This document shows positions 54,650-64,000 of a stretch of DNA of 64,000 nt, piece by piece (the first letter of the stretch is position 1; each line of letters begins with the position of its first letter). Source of the DNA: Blastobasis lacticolella. Lineage: Eukaryota; Arthropoda; Insecta; Lepidoptera; Blastobasidae. Under the pieces are notes generated by a model. That model was not told the DNA's origin, did not search any database, and saw only the letters and a list, made by a program, of their open reading frames with translations. The position numbers and the translations under genes were made by a program. The DNA is taken from NCBI GenBank assembly GCA_905147135.1, contig LR990051.1:1121001-1185000 (forward strand), given 5' to 3'.

Positions 54650-54842
54650 GAAATTTTACGCGGGCGTCGTCTCTAGAAGACGCAGCGTAGGTAGGCCTCC
54701 CACTAGATGGACATACGGCCTGGTCATGATCGCAGGTACGCTTTGGATACGGAAGGCACAAGACTGGTCTTTGTGGGGATCTTGAGGGAGTAGGCGTCTT
54801 CCGGCAGGCTGATATGATGATGATGATGATGATGATGATGTA
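54650..54842 (+). mobile_element. RTE-type LINE 3' end, family L copy 4, with (ATG)n tail
   Basis: Decayed C-terminus (GCAGCGTAGGTAGGCCTCCC, then GATACGGAAGGCACAAGAC), CTGATATGATGATG and about nine ATG/GAT triplets to 54840. Confidence 0.7.
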
Positions 54843-55650
54843 GTCTTAAGCGGCAGTTAGAGTACAGAAGCAACACTTAACCTGTTGAGACGTTGGCCCG
54901 TCTCATTTTATACTGGTGACAGTAAGTCGATGTGCTGCCTTCTATACTATAACTTATACCACGCCTTTGTTAAACGTAGAATTCAGTGAAGCATTTGGAA
55001 GTGAACATTTAGTGAGACAGTTCGGAAAGTGCACGACGAGTGGGTGCAATACCAAGTTCAACGGGTGGAATTAATGTGTGCGCAATAGTTGTACAGTTTG
55101 TTGCCTAACTTATGACACCAGGCTTATTGGTATATTTGAATGCACATTATTGATGGAACCGTTTGAGTAATATGTTTAAAAGAATATATGGATAGGGAAA
55201 CAGTAACTGGTTGTTCCGGAACAATAGTTCTACAGATCTTTGTTAAGATTTTAATGATAACAAGAAAAAAACAAATGAAAATCAAGAAAATATGATTATA
55301 GTTACTAATGGAGTAATTTAAAAAAAATGATTTAATCTTAAAGTTATATATCAAGCGAGAGTGTGTAATGGGCAGGAGTTACTATATATTGATATAGAAG
55401 CATTGATTACGTTCAGTTGTTGTTTTCCGTTTATGGTATTGTCCGTCGAAAGGTGAGCGTGGAAATGACAGCGGATCGAGATGAATGGAGAAAGAAAAAC
55501 GACTGTGCCGACCCCAAATGAATGGGCGCGTCTAAAAACAGAAGTTGCCAACAACGTACAACATGATAATTACAGCCTTAATTTGGCTATTTGGTGCAGT
55601 ATATGATGTGCGTACAAAATCACCAATATGCCTGGTGATATAAGTTAGGG
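54843..55650. other. Unannotated spacer
   Basis: Small open frames on the minus strand at 55124-55554 have no recognisable motif. Confidence 0.3.
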
Positions 55651-55654
55651 AACA

Positions 55655-55815
55655 GACTGTACTTGACTACCTGCGAGTGTGTTCCCTGATCAATATAATC
55701 TAGACGCCTTCAAGGCTAGAGTGAATAGGCTGTTCGTAGACAGGCATGCTCCGTCTTCACGCATTGTCACTTACCAAAAGGTGAGATGGCAATCAAATGC
55801 CTGGCTAATCTAATT
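55655..55815 (+). mobile_element. Family W LINE C-terminal fragment
   Basis: [20 protein letters not shown], then [20 protein letters not shown] and WQSNAWLI are open over about 50 codons, matching the decayed copy at 45180. Confidence 0.65.
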
Positions 55816-55831
55816 GTAATATCCAAACCGA

Positions 55832-56048
55832 CAGAAAAAGTCGGATTTTCCACGACCAAGTTTACTTACACTCAAATATTTTCTAAACTTCTGCACCGCT
55901 CCTAATGAAACAAAACAAAGTACCGTCTCGATTAAACGGGCTTTAATTCAAAGAGAACCGTATCCAAATCGGTCCATCCGTTCGGGAGCTACGATGCACA
56001 GATACACACGTCAAACTTGTAACACCTCTCTTTTTTCGCCGGTGGTTA
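55832..56048. mobile_element. Family E repeat, copy 6
   Basis: CGACAGAAAAAGTCGGATTT to TTTTTTCGCCGGTGGTTAAA, with AATCGGTCCATCCGTTCGGG between. The best-preserved copy. Confidence 0.7.
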
Positions 56049-56514
56049 AAAAAAGTACCTACGAAAAGCGGCCCCGTTTTAAAGTACAAGTATCAAACCA
56101 CGCTCGACATCTGTTTCCTTTCGTTTTGCTCTCACAGGCATTCAAGACTTGCGCAATATAGAATTTAGTTCGAATATAAGATATGTCACTCGCAGATAGT
56201 CTAGCTTCACACCGGGAAGCAGTTTTGGAATCCGTTCAGTGATTGGTGGTGGGGTAAAATGAAAAATGAAAATGAAAAAAGGATTTATTGAATTAGGATT
56301 ACGTTAATTAATATCTTTTCAAAAGTCAAAAATCGAAAAAAAAGGGATAGTTATCAGTGGTATTCGGCAGTATAAGTCTGTCAAGGGCCCCATTTTATCT
56401 TATCTTTCTTTATGAGCAGCAGACAAACAGATAATCTGGATGCCTGGTATCCATCTAATGCAAGGGCGAGCCTTTTTACCGCGCACGTACAAGATGGTGT
56501 CTGAGCTCGATCCT

Positions 56515-56670
56515 TAAGTCTATCCACTATGACATGAGGTTCTTCAAAGGCAGGTTCTACAGGTCCCGTAAAGACCGGTACTGTATCCGCTAGGTTGCAG
56601 ATGTCCTGGACGACGGTGGCCACTTTCCATCAGGTGGACAGTCTGGCCGTGTACCCATCAGGGCAAAAAA
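56515..56670 (+). mobile_element. Family O LINE 3' end, copy 3
   Basis: Frame MRFFKGRFYRSRKDRYCIR and stop, then AGGTTGCAGATGTCCTGGAC and an A-run. Confidence 0.65.
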
Positions 56671-57540
56671 AAAATTACTCGAACGGGTGTAATAGAAACG
56701 ACTGTCTATGAAGTCAAACTAGCCCCATGCAAACATGACGCATTTCATCTTAGTCCTCACAATGACCACACACCTGAGGTTCTGCGTTTTCGTTGTCTGC
56801 AATCTAATTGCATGAATCGTAGATGTTATAGGCGACAGTTATCGCTTATCACCAGGTGGGTTATCTGTATCAATATCAGAATTGTTTTGATTGTAAAACT
56901 GTGTAAGTATACAGGTATGCAGATGTTATTACATTTGCATGTACACGTCACTCGACGTCGTCGTCTGTACGTTTGTCAATGCGTAGAATAAAAAAATCAG
57001 CCAAGACGTGTCGTGCTACGTGCAATGCACGATTCCATAGTTACCCGTTCATATGCATGATTAAATGAGGGCTTTTCGATACTTTTACACAGTTGCAAAT
57101 GCACCTAGCTCCTATAAAACTTATATGAAATATTTGCTAATACAACAATACTTTATAAGTTGGCTGACTATGTTTTTGTGATGTAACTACACGGTTCTCG
57201 GATTTATTCCTTTACTTGTGCTACATGGGATTGCTTCTTGCCAGATTTACTAATTCTAGGTCAACGGGAAGTACCCTATAGGTTTTGATTCCGTTTGATT
57301 CCGAAAATATGCCGCATAAACGGAGCAAAAACTTCCGTATCTTTTAATTGCGTTGACTTAGATATTTAATTTTTTTTACACCTCCAAGAGATTGAAGACC
57401 TCATTATTTAATATTAATTTCAGCTAGATAGCTCCACACGTTCCTGCGAAAAAAAGTCTTGACAGACGGACGGGCAACAAAGTGATCCTTAAGGGGTCCT
57501 GCTTTTTTCTTTTGAGGTACGGCAGCCTAAAAACCCATTA
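56671..57540. other. Mixed spacer
   Basis: 57460-57535 is a GACAGACGGACGG-tailed element end like 34626-34730. The rest is unannotated. Confidence 0.35.
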
Positions 57541-57544
57541 ACGA

Positions 57545-57710
57545 ACAGTTAAGGTGTGGAACGACCTCCCGGTATATTATTCCCGACTCATACAATTTAG
57601 CCGCATTCAACGTTAGAATGAATAGACATTTTCAGTATAGACAATTTTGGCAATCACCCTCCTATGACCTTGATCGCTAGAGGTGGCTTAAGGGTCACGC
57701 ACCTACTCTT
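57545..57710 (+). mobile_element. Decayed LINE C-terminal fragment
   Basis: RTVKVWNDLPVYYS followed by frame breaks resembles the WNELP-type end of insect LINE proteins. Confidence 0.45.
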
Positions 57711-57774
57711 CTATTTATTATATAGTATAAAACACAGTCGCTTCCCGCCGTTTGTCCCTATGTATCTATGTATG

Positions 57775-58045
57775 TTTTTTTTATATTCGTGTACAAATTC
57801 ACACAGCGCCATCTAGCCCCAAACTAAGCAAAGCTTGTACTATGGGTGCTAGATAACTGATATACTACTTAAATACTTTTAAATACATACTTATTATACA
57901 TGGAACACCCAGACCCATAACAGAAAATAAAATTCATCATTTCAATTTCTGCTCGGCCGAGAATCGAACCCGGGACCTCTTGCGTGGCAGACCGGCCACG
58001 CAAGAGGTCCCGGCATGTTGACAACTGAACCAGTCAGGTCGTCTT
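57775..58045 (-). mobile_element. tRNA-Gly-headed SINE, family D copy 3, inserted in family G
   Basis: Flanked by a 10-bp direct repeat with one change (TCTATGTATG at 57765-57774, TCTATGTACG at 58046-58055). The minus-strand head starts GACGACCTGACTGGTTCAGT and the B box is GGGTTCGATTCTC. The A-rich tail is at 57775-57782. The anticodon region is replaced by a perfect hairpin (57970-58013). Confidence 0.88.
57970..58013. repeat. Perfect 19-bp hairpin inside a SINE head
   Basis: Arms 57970-57988 (CCGGGACCTCTTGCGTGGC) and 57995-58013 are exact reverse complements around a 6-base loop. Confidence 0.92.
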
Positions 58046-58197
58046 TCTATGTACGGTTACATAGGTTAGATAGAAGGTCAGATATTTAAAATGACTGATT
58101 TAAGTGCGGTTTTCAATATTATATAGAGTGATTCAAGAGGAAGGATTATAAATAGGAAAACACCCGAACGAAGTCGCGGCTCGCCAGCTAGTTTATA

Positions 58198-58408
58198 CAT
58201 ATTATAAAACATAGTCGCTTCCTGCTGTCTGTTCCTATGTATCTATGTACGTATCTGTGTACGCTTAGATCTTTTAAACTACGCAAGGGATTTTAATACG
58301 ATTTTCAACAATAGATAGAGTGATTCAAGAGGAAGATTTCTAAGCAAGAAAAAAGAGTGGGCAGGGGTACAGTAGGTGTATAAAGGAGTCGCCATTGGGT
58401 TCACTAGT
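58198..58408 (+). mobile_element. Family G element, copy 8
   Basis: Complete copy directly following copy 7: TATTATAAAACATAGTCGCT start, AAACTACGCAAGGGATTTTA core, GGGTTCACTAGT end. Confidence 0.8.
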
Positions 58409-58745
58409 ACAGAATAAAAACAAGTTTATATCATTACTCTACCTGATATAAACTGTATTACAATTACCTTGGAATTTCTCACCGCAACATCGTTAAGCAA
58501 GCATCAAGTATGTCGAACTTGGAACCAAATACCTCTGTGGAAGAGCATAGGTACATATAATGTAAATAGTGTTGGCTGTTTGCTCTGTTGACTTTGTATG
58601 TTTTCGTTTGCATTAGCATACTTAGAGAAGCGACGGGGAATGATAGTAGTCTCTAGGTAGACTGATTTACCTGAACAAAGGATACTGGAAAGTCGGTCTA
58701 ACTAGACCTTATAAGATAGATAAGTAAAGCCAGAGAGAATAGGCT

Positions 58746-58941
58746 TTTTTTATGTTACTCAGCAGACAAACAGGCAAGCGGGCCACCTGATGGAACGTGG
58801 TCACCGCCGCCTATGGACATCAGCAACACCAGGGGAGTCACCAATGCGTTGCCCGCCTCTAAAGAGACCTCTAATATACCTCTTGAACGATCCCATGTCA
58901 TAGTCCAAAGGAAACACTGTGGCTGGGAGCTCATTCCACAT
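58746..58941 (-). mobile_element. Family T LINE 3' end, copy
   Basis: Reverse of GGACTATGACATGGGATCGT, CCTCTAAAGAGACCTC-type and GGTGGCCCGCTTGCCTGTTT segments. The same end lies at 59862 and 25890. Confidence 0.75.
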
Positions 58942-59045
58942 CCAGTTCACAGGCTGTTTCTAGACAGGCATGCTGCGTATTGTATTTGGTCGCACGTCGC
59001 CTTCCATCAGGTAAGATGGCGGTTAAATGTAAAACAAGTTCAAAT

Positions 59046-59860
59046 GAAGAATATTTTTTCATAGCAAGATTTTATCACGCGATATCTATGATCAAAGTAT
59101 TTGTCAAGACTAATTAAACGAGCCCAAACTTGATGGGTTTACCATGCGTAGTTTAGTAGTTTCTACAACCATCTTCCGAGTCCATCATCAGATCAGCTCG
59201 ATAGTATCATAATATTGGAATGTAACCGAACTTAAATGAGTGTGCAAAATTTCAGTTCAATCGGAAACCGGGTAATGGGTCAAAAACTTGCAAGATCTTA
59301 TTACAAGCAGACATGGGACATATGAAACTAAATAAAATCTTGTAATAGTAAGAAATTAGTAAGAAGTAAAATATTGAAGTACCTATTGCCAAAATTGCAC
59401 TTTAATTATTTAAATACTGGGATCGCTTACTAGTTTGCATTCCACTATTAATATAAAAATTTAAATGTACCTACATACATCGCGCTCAAACCACCATCCC
59501 TAGCCAAAAGTAATGTTTAATACAAAGTAATAAGACGCCCAATTATACGGAACGCTTTGATCTAACTCTAAGAAGTAATAATTAGACCAGGTAAATTTCC
59601 CTTGAAAGAGGATATTGTCTAAGAAGTGATAGGGACGAATGAATTTCTAGTTACAAGGATTTCGGAAACGTACTTCTGTTAGATGTACTTCATTGAAGTT
59701 ACCCTCAAGCCGGCTCATTACCATTACTGATTAAACATACCAAACTGGAGTCATTTTATCACGCATAGATTTTGTTTACTTAGATTGTTTTGATATTTAC
59801 CTATTGTGGGCTATAATTATTCATAGACATTTCAAAGTTTCAAGCGGGATGTTCAACAAT
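59046..59860. other. Unannotated spacer
   Basis: 59190-59330 (CAAAATTTCAGTTCAATCGG) resembles 43570-43650 (AATTTCAGCTCAATCGG) and may be a dispersed repeat. Otherwise nothing. Confidence 0.35.
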
Positions 59861-59861
59861 T

Positions 59862-60395
59862 TTTGTTGTTTTACGGCAGACAAACAGGCAAGTGGGCCAC
59901 CTGATGGAAAGTGGTCACCGCCCCCTTTGGACATCAGCAATACCAGGGGAGTTACCAATACGTTGCCCGCCTCTGAATCGATCTCTAATATACCTCTTGA
60001 ACGATCCCATGTCATAGTCCAAAGGAAACATAGTAGCTGGGAGCTCATTCCAACCTTCGCGTGGTGACCAGCAGAGGGTCTACGTAGTTGGGATGAGTAC
60101 TGAGCCCACGGCGAGTGGTGCGATGGCGGAATTGTGTTGTGCTCACCAGATCGAATAGTTCCTGGTAACACTCCCCATTGTACAGCCGATAGAACACACA
60201 CAGGGAGCCAAAGCTTATTCGGTTAGCCAGTGGCTCTAACTTTCTTGTTTGTATGGGATCATCGACAATTCGTACGGCGCGTCTCTGTACGGAGTCCAGA
60301 GGGTTAAGCAGGTCCGCAGTTTCGCCGGCCCAAAGATGGGAACAAGAGTCCATATGAGGCCGCACCTGTGCCTTGTACAGCACCAGGCGCTGCCC
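59862..60395 (-). pseudogene. Family T LINE reverse transcriptase C-terminus, frameshifted
   Basis: From 60383 downward the minus strand encodes LYKAQVRPHMDSCSHLWAGE, QRRAVRIVDDPIQTRKLEP, FGSLCVFYRLYNGECYQELF and RHRTTRRGLSTHP. A frameshift near 60050 then moves to a second frame with ELPATMFPLDYDMGSFKR. This is the C-terminal part of a jockey/CR1-like LINE protein. The 3' end follows with CCTGGTATTGCTGATGTCC and GGTGGCCCACTTGCCTGTTT, then an A-containing tail near 59862. The polymerase palm and endonuclease are absent. 34229-34625 is a relative with an intact frame over this region. Confidence 0.78.
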
Positions 60396-60818
60396 TGGAA
60401 ATTAAAACCGGTCGCAATTATTATTTAATTCTAGCTAGTGTATAAAAGATTACCTAATATATACTGCGATGCTTGTACCTCAATTTCGCACTGAATATTC
60501 TGGAATATTCGAACATATCATAACAGTTTCAGGCTCTAACGGCGTACTGGCCAATACAATGAAGGCATTCTGATTTAATTATAACATTTGAATGACGGCA
60601 TGCGGCAAGCGTATTCGTAATTTTGCATTTTAATGACAAAGCGATATGAAGTGGTAATGTTGTATTTGTATCTCACTTTGTGAGAGCTCATACAGTCGTA
60701 CACGATTTGTTCTAAATGGTTATGTAATTATGGTTTTTATATTAATGACAGAAAGCTTAATTTAATTTATAAACAAGCACGCAGCGCCGTGCAGCAGCAG
60801 CAGCAGAGTGACTGAAAA
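60396..60818. other. Mostly unique stretch with a short (CAG)5 run
   Basis: CAG is repeated five times at 60792-60806. No gene supported. Confidence 0.4.
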
Positions 60819-60820
60819 CT

Positions 60821-62029
60821 GTTTTTTTTTCTTTTTATTGAGGAATACTAACAATTTATGCGCTCATACATAAATATGTAATGTAGAATTACATAGATTT
60901 TGACTTACAAACATAGCTAAGTGCTAAATTACTTAAAAGTGACCACAGCATGCATTTCTATTTAACAGTACATAACCAAAATATTTTCAAAATTTTGTGA
61001 TATATTTTAGATTAACATTAACACAATACACTATAAGCAAACAATATTTTTAAGACACAATTTGACAATGTTTTTAAATAAAAGAGAATTTAACTATTGA
61101 ACCATTTAACAGAATATAAGTAGGTAACACGATAAAAACTTAAAAAACCTTAAATCTTAAAAACTTAGCTCACAACTACGAGGCATTTATACTTTTTTTT
61201 GAGACTGAGAAGCAAAACAATCAAAGCTGCTGAAACTTATGTATATATTTAACTTTTTGTAGATAAATGGTTAATCAACTGCGCATAAAACTTGCTCACA
61301 GGATCGAAATGAATGTCAACCATATGGCTATATTAATTTAAAAGTTTACATAATCTAGGGACGGGGAAGCTTGCACCTAAAATTGTTCTACGTGCTGGAG
61401 GAACTCAGGGTGTAATTGGGTTACGAGAAACTCTTAATGGCGCGCGAAAACGGAATTCGGCTAATAATTGAAAACAGTCAATCTTATTCTTGAGTAATTT
61501 AAATAGTCCATAATATCTCTACGCTGTGATAAGGAAAGTATCTTTAAATATTCAAGCCTGCTTTAGTAGGACACAATTTTCTTTGCCTTGCCAGTAGCAA
61601 ACGCGAGATGCCACAGAAATCGCTTCTGCACCCGTTCCAAACGTAATGAGTGAGTGGCATAATGCGGACGCCAAACAACACTACAATACTCCGTGATACT
61701 CCTAACAAGACTATTGAATAATAATACTTTGGTCTTTACTGTGCGAAATATTTTGCAGTTCTTTATTACGAAACCCAACATTTTCGAAGCCTTTTTAATT
61801 ACATTTTCGATATGTGGAACAAAGGTTAGTTTCCTGTCATAAAACACACCCAATTCTCTAGCTCCTTCTAATTCCTTAATTATATTTGTTCCTATGTGGT
61901 ACTCAGAATTTATCATATTCAAATTTCTTGAATATTTTACATGAGAGCATTTATTATGGTCAAGCTGCATTTTATTATGTATACACCAATAACCAAGTCT
62001 ATCCAGATCCGACTGTAACAATAAAGTTA
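60821..62029 (-). mobile_element. 5'-truncated non-LTR retrotransposon, minus strand
   Basis: The coding remnant at 61563-62027 is followed on the minus strand by about 740 bp of decayed coding and 3' UTR sequence. An AATAAA signal (complement of 60834-60839) and an A-run (60822-60830) mark the 3' end. The upper boundary near 62029 is where LINE-like coding stops. Confidence 0.7.
61563..62027 (-). pseudogene. LINE reverse transcriptase fragment (thumb and C-terminal region)
   Basis: The minus-strand frame of about 153 codons begins LLQSDLDRLGYWCIHNKMQL and contains KCSHVKYSR, then ARELGVFYDRKLTFVPHIEN, KASKMLGFVIKNCKIF, LLFNSLVRSITEYCSVVWRP and LRLERVQKRFLWHLAF. This order is typical of the region after the polymerase palm in jockey/CR1-like non-LTR retrotransposons. 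A stop after KKIVSY interrupts it, but the frame continues beyond with SLSQRRDIMDYLNYSRIRL, so the stop is an inactivating change within a once longer protein. The endonuclease and catalytic palm are missing. Confidence 0.8.
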
Positions 62030-62400
62030 TGTGATATTATGTGTTATGTGAAATAGAAAACTTTTTAAAATGTTAAAATTTTTACCGACTCATATCGCTC
62101 CCATCCTGACTGCAAAAGCCTTCCAGTATTGTTTTCGCGCTCAGAGGCTTGGGGTCCGCCAGTGTTGGGCAAAGGATACGGTCTATCGGTTCATACAAGG
62201 TGTTCACTAAGATCCAGCCGGTACAAAGTGAATGAAAAACGGAAGTATGAAAAATACGCAACTCGTATCAGTTAAAAAAATAAATCTATGTCTAGCCAAT
62301 TCTTCACAATTATTTTTCGAAAACTTAATATTTTTAGCAAAACTGCAACACTCACGTGAAACTCATGCAACACTGGAACAAGCCGTAGAGTAAACGATGA
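62030..62400. other. Unannotated spacer
   Basis: No supported feature. Confidence 0.3.
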
Positions 62401-62404
62401 AAGA

Positions 62405-62605
62405 AGAAACTCCTTTTATGCCCGGAGTAAGAAGTTTTTTTCGTCATAGCGAAGAGAAATCAATGAAGAAAGAAAAAACGCCTTTCAAGAGGAGAGGGCA
62501 TTATGTTCAATAATGCGTGTAATGCGTTCGCTTTAAGAAAACACTGGTAAAGCGGCGTGCCGCGTGACATACCTTTTGATGTTACATAAAATAGCCGACG
62601 GATGT
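62405..62605. repeat. Family K repeat, copy 1
   Basis: AACTCCTTTTATGCC, TGCGTGTAATGCGTTCG and TAGCCGACGGATGTGCCC recur in order at 62920-63030. Confidence 0.55.
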
Positions 62606-62664
62606 GCCCAAAATGAACTAGCACAGGACCTAGATTTCCTTAGAATCATGGTATGTACAACACC

Positions 62665-62786
62665 AGTATTAGGGGGCACACATAACGAGTTTCCAACTCG
62701 TTGCGGTGCTAACGTTTAACTATCCTCAAATACGAAATGGTCACCCATCCAGCTCCCTTGCATTACTAGCATTGCTTACCCCTGGT
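62665..62786 (-). mobile_element. 5S rRNA-derived SINE, copy 2
   Basis: The body (AGTATTAGGGGGCACACATA; CAACTCGTTGCGGTGCTAAC) and GGATGGGTGACCATTTCGTA (complement) match 1411-1495. The A-box part is eroded to TAAGCAATGC. Confidence 0.65.
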
Positions 62787-62817
62787 TTTTACTATATAAT
62801 AAAAACATATCTGACAT

Positions 62818-62920
62818 AATGGACAAAACTGGAATTAAGTCTCGTCATTTTGAAATAGCATGCCAATGCCAACAAAAGCGACGCTGTCACATGGTCTGAC
62901 AACGTTATGGCTCTGTAAGA
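62818..62920. mobile_element. Family J element, copy 4
   Basis: GGACAAAACTGGAATTAAGT, CATGCCAATGCCAACAAAAG and GGTCTGACAACGTTATGG, as in 51158-51281. Confidence 0.6.
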
Positions 62921-63030
62921 AAACTCCTTTTAAGGGGCACAACGGCAAAAATGCGTACAATGCGTGACACACACCTTTTGATACATAAAATGGCCGACGG
63001 ATGTGGCCAAAGAGAATTCCCCAGCATCAT
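62920..63030. repeat. Family K repeat, copy 2
   Basis: Shorter version of 62405-62605 with AACTCCTTTTAAGGGGCA and ATGGCCGACGGATGTGGCC. Confidence 0.55.
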
Positions 63031-63220
63031 AATAAATATTATTATGGCTAATTAACTCGCTCACAGCCTATCATCGCCTTCAAAATCACAACCACAGGGC
63101 AGGTCTTCCTAACGGAGTATGCAGTTTCATTCGTCATTAGTGGCAGTGTATGACAAAGACAATGACATGCCTGTCATTGTCAATGTCCAAACCTAGGATT
63201 TTTTTACCTGTCTGTCTATG

Positions 63221-63346
63221 CAGTGTCACAAACTTAATCTGACCCAGTGATAGCGTCGCTGTTAATGGCATTGACATGACATTTCAAAATGGCGACACTT
63301 GATTCCAGTTTTGGCCACCGGGTCAGATAAGTTTGTGCATCCATAG
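63221..63346. mobile_element. Family J element, copy 5 (complete)
   Basis: Terminal inverted repeats: CACAAACTTAATCTGACCCA at the left and GGGTCAGATAAGTTTGTG at the right. Length about 125 bp with no coding capacity, a MITE. It defines the ends of the family. Confidence 0.72.
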
Positions 63347-63568
63347 CTTTTTTCGGGTGTGTTCATAATTTCATGCCAAGAATGCGTTCGTTTCATAGCA
63401 AATTAGTAATATTTTAAACATGAATATAAAAAAATTGGCTAGCTAAAGAATTTAAATAATTACGAGAGGACATTACGTTTTATAAGCTTTATCCATTACA
63501 ACTCTCATTATGCCGGCTGGTGGTCAGGAAAAAACTAGACTGTCTCCTTTAATTGCAAGTTACAATTA

Positions 63569-63745
63569 AATATAACAATTGATTAATTGTTAATTGTGAA
63601 ATATCAATTAACAATTGATTAATTGTTAACTGTGACGTTGCAATTAACAATTGATTAATTGTTAATTGTGACGTTGCAATTAACAATTGATTAATTGTTA
63701 ATTGTGACGTTGCAATTAACAATTAATCAATTGTTAACTGTTCTT
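63569..63745. repeat. 36-bp palindromic minisatellite, about five units
   Basis: Unit starts fall at 63569, 63605, 63641, 63677 and 63713, exactly 36 bp apart. Each unit holds CAATTAACAATT, a 4-base spacer and AATTGTTAATTG, followed by TGACGTTG in the middle units. In the last unit the spacer is inverted (AATC instead of GATT). Confidence 0.92.
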
Positions 63746-64000
63746 GTAATTAAACTTTAATTAAATTTAAATAATGTAAATACATAGTAATATTATAAGA
63801 TTAAGGAGTGGCACAGGGTAGGGCTTTTACAAGCTTGACCTTAATGGCCATGCTAAATCGTTATTCATGCTAGCCACACAGAATATATATACTAGTACTT
63901 AATAATAGAAAATTCTTTCCGCGAATAGCTTTCAACATAATAATGCGTTTACATATTATTTTGTCTCTCTCGCGTCCTACTCGTACCTCTCAGCTCTCGA
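63746..64000. other. Unannotated end of window
   Basis: AT-rich. No gene or repeat family recognised. Confidence 0.35.

Larger units (their letters stand above)
57718..58195 (+). mobile_element. Family G element, copy 7, split by a SINE
   Basis: The 5' part (TATAAAACACAGTCGCTTCC to TCTATGTATG, ending 57774) and 3' part (from 58046 to GCGGCTCGCCAGCTAG) together match the uninterrupted neighbour at 58198-58408. Confidence 0.8.

Noticed and set aside
63569..63745. CRISPR-like array
   Set aside because: Regular 36-bp period, but the whole unit repeats with no variable spacers, in a eukaryotic AT-rich setting. It is a minisatellite.

Overview
The window is a eukaryotic, gene-poor, repeat-dense stretch. 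It looks like the genome of a moth or butterfly (Lepidoptera). I base this on the AT-rich background, long intron-like sequence, and many short non-LTR retrotransposon 3' ends, tRNA-derived and 5S-derived SINEs and small foldback elements of kinds I know from lepidopteran genomes. No species can be named. There are no bacterial-type operons, CRISPR arrays or stand-alone RNA genes.

Only one piece of a host gene is convincing: a small exon at 25552-25672 (+). It has a good acceptor, a near-perfect donor and a start codon followed by a classic signal peptide, and it ends in phase 1. It reads as the first coding exon of a secreted or membrane protein. The tens of kilobases on either side are most simply introns of this gene plus intergenic DNA. 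Several CpG-richer, non-repeated blocks (8590-9110, 11045-11430, 12420-12800, 37520-37870, 44430-44980, 45640-45960, 53370-53575) are candidate conserved non-coding or regulatory sequence. None has a clear coding signature.

The rest is mobile DNA. From left to right: a mariner deletion derivative with intact terminal repeats and DD34D catalytic half (319-1275); a 5S rRNA-derived SINE (1411-1558, with a second copy at 62665-62786); three copies of a poly(A)-tailed retroelement (2649, 10364, 13159); eight copies of a repeat here called family B; eleven copies of a tRNA-derived SINE (family C); three copies with a tRNA-Gly-like head (family D); eight copies of a family ending near ACTAGT (family G); and LINE fragments of several kinds, including RTE-type ends and two longer reverse-transcriptase C-terminal remnants (19384-20340 and 60821-62029). 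Nested insertions with visible target-site duplications give relative ages: the LINE at 19384 sits inside a family B copy, and a family D SINE at 57775 sits inside a family G copy.

The most unusual structures are inverted ones. A roughly 0.6-kb sequence occurs at 38969-39560 and again, inverted, at 42402-43068. A 72-bp inverted pair flanks a SINE at 21494/22394. Several perfect hairpins lie in or next to retroelement copies (9709-9745, 22599-22634, 57970-58013). A 36-bp minisatellite of palindromic units lies at 63569-63745. Family letters (A, B, C and so on) are local labels for this window, not database names.
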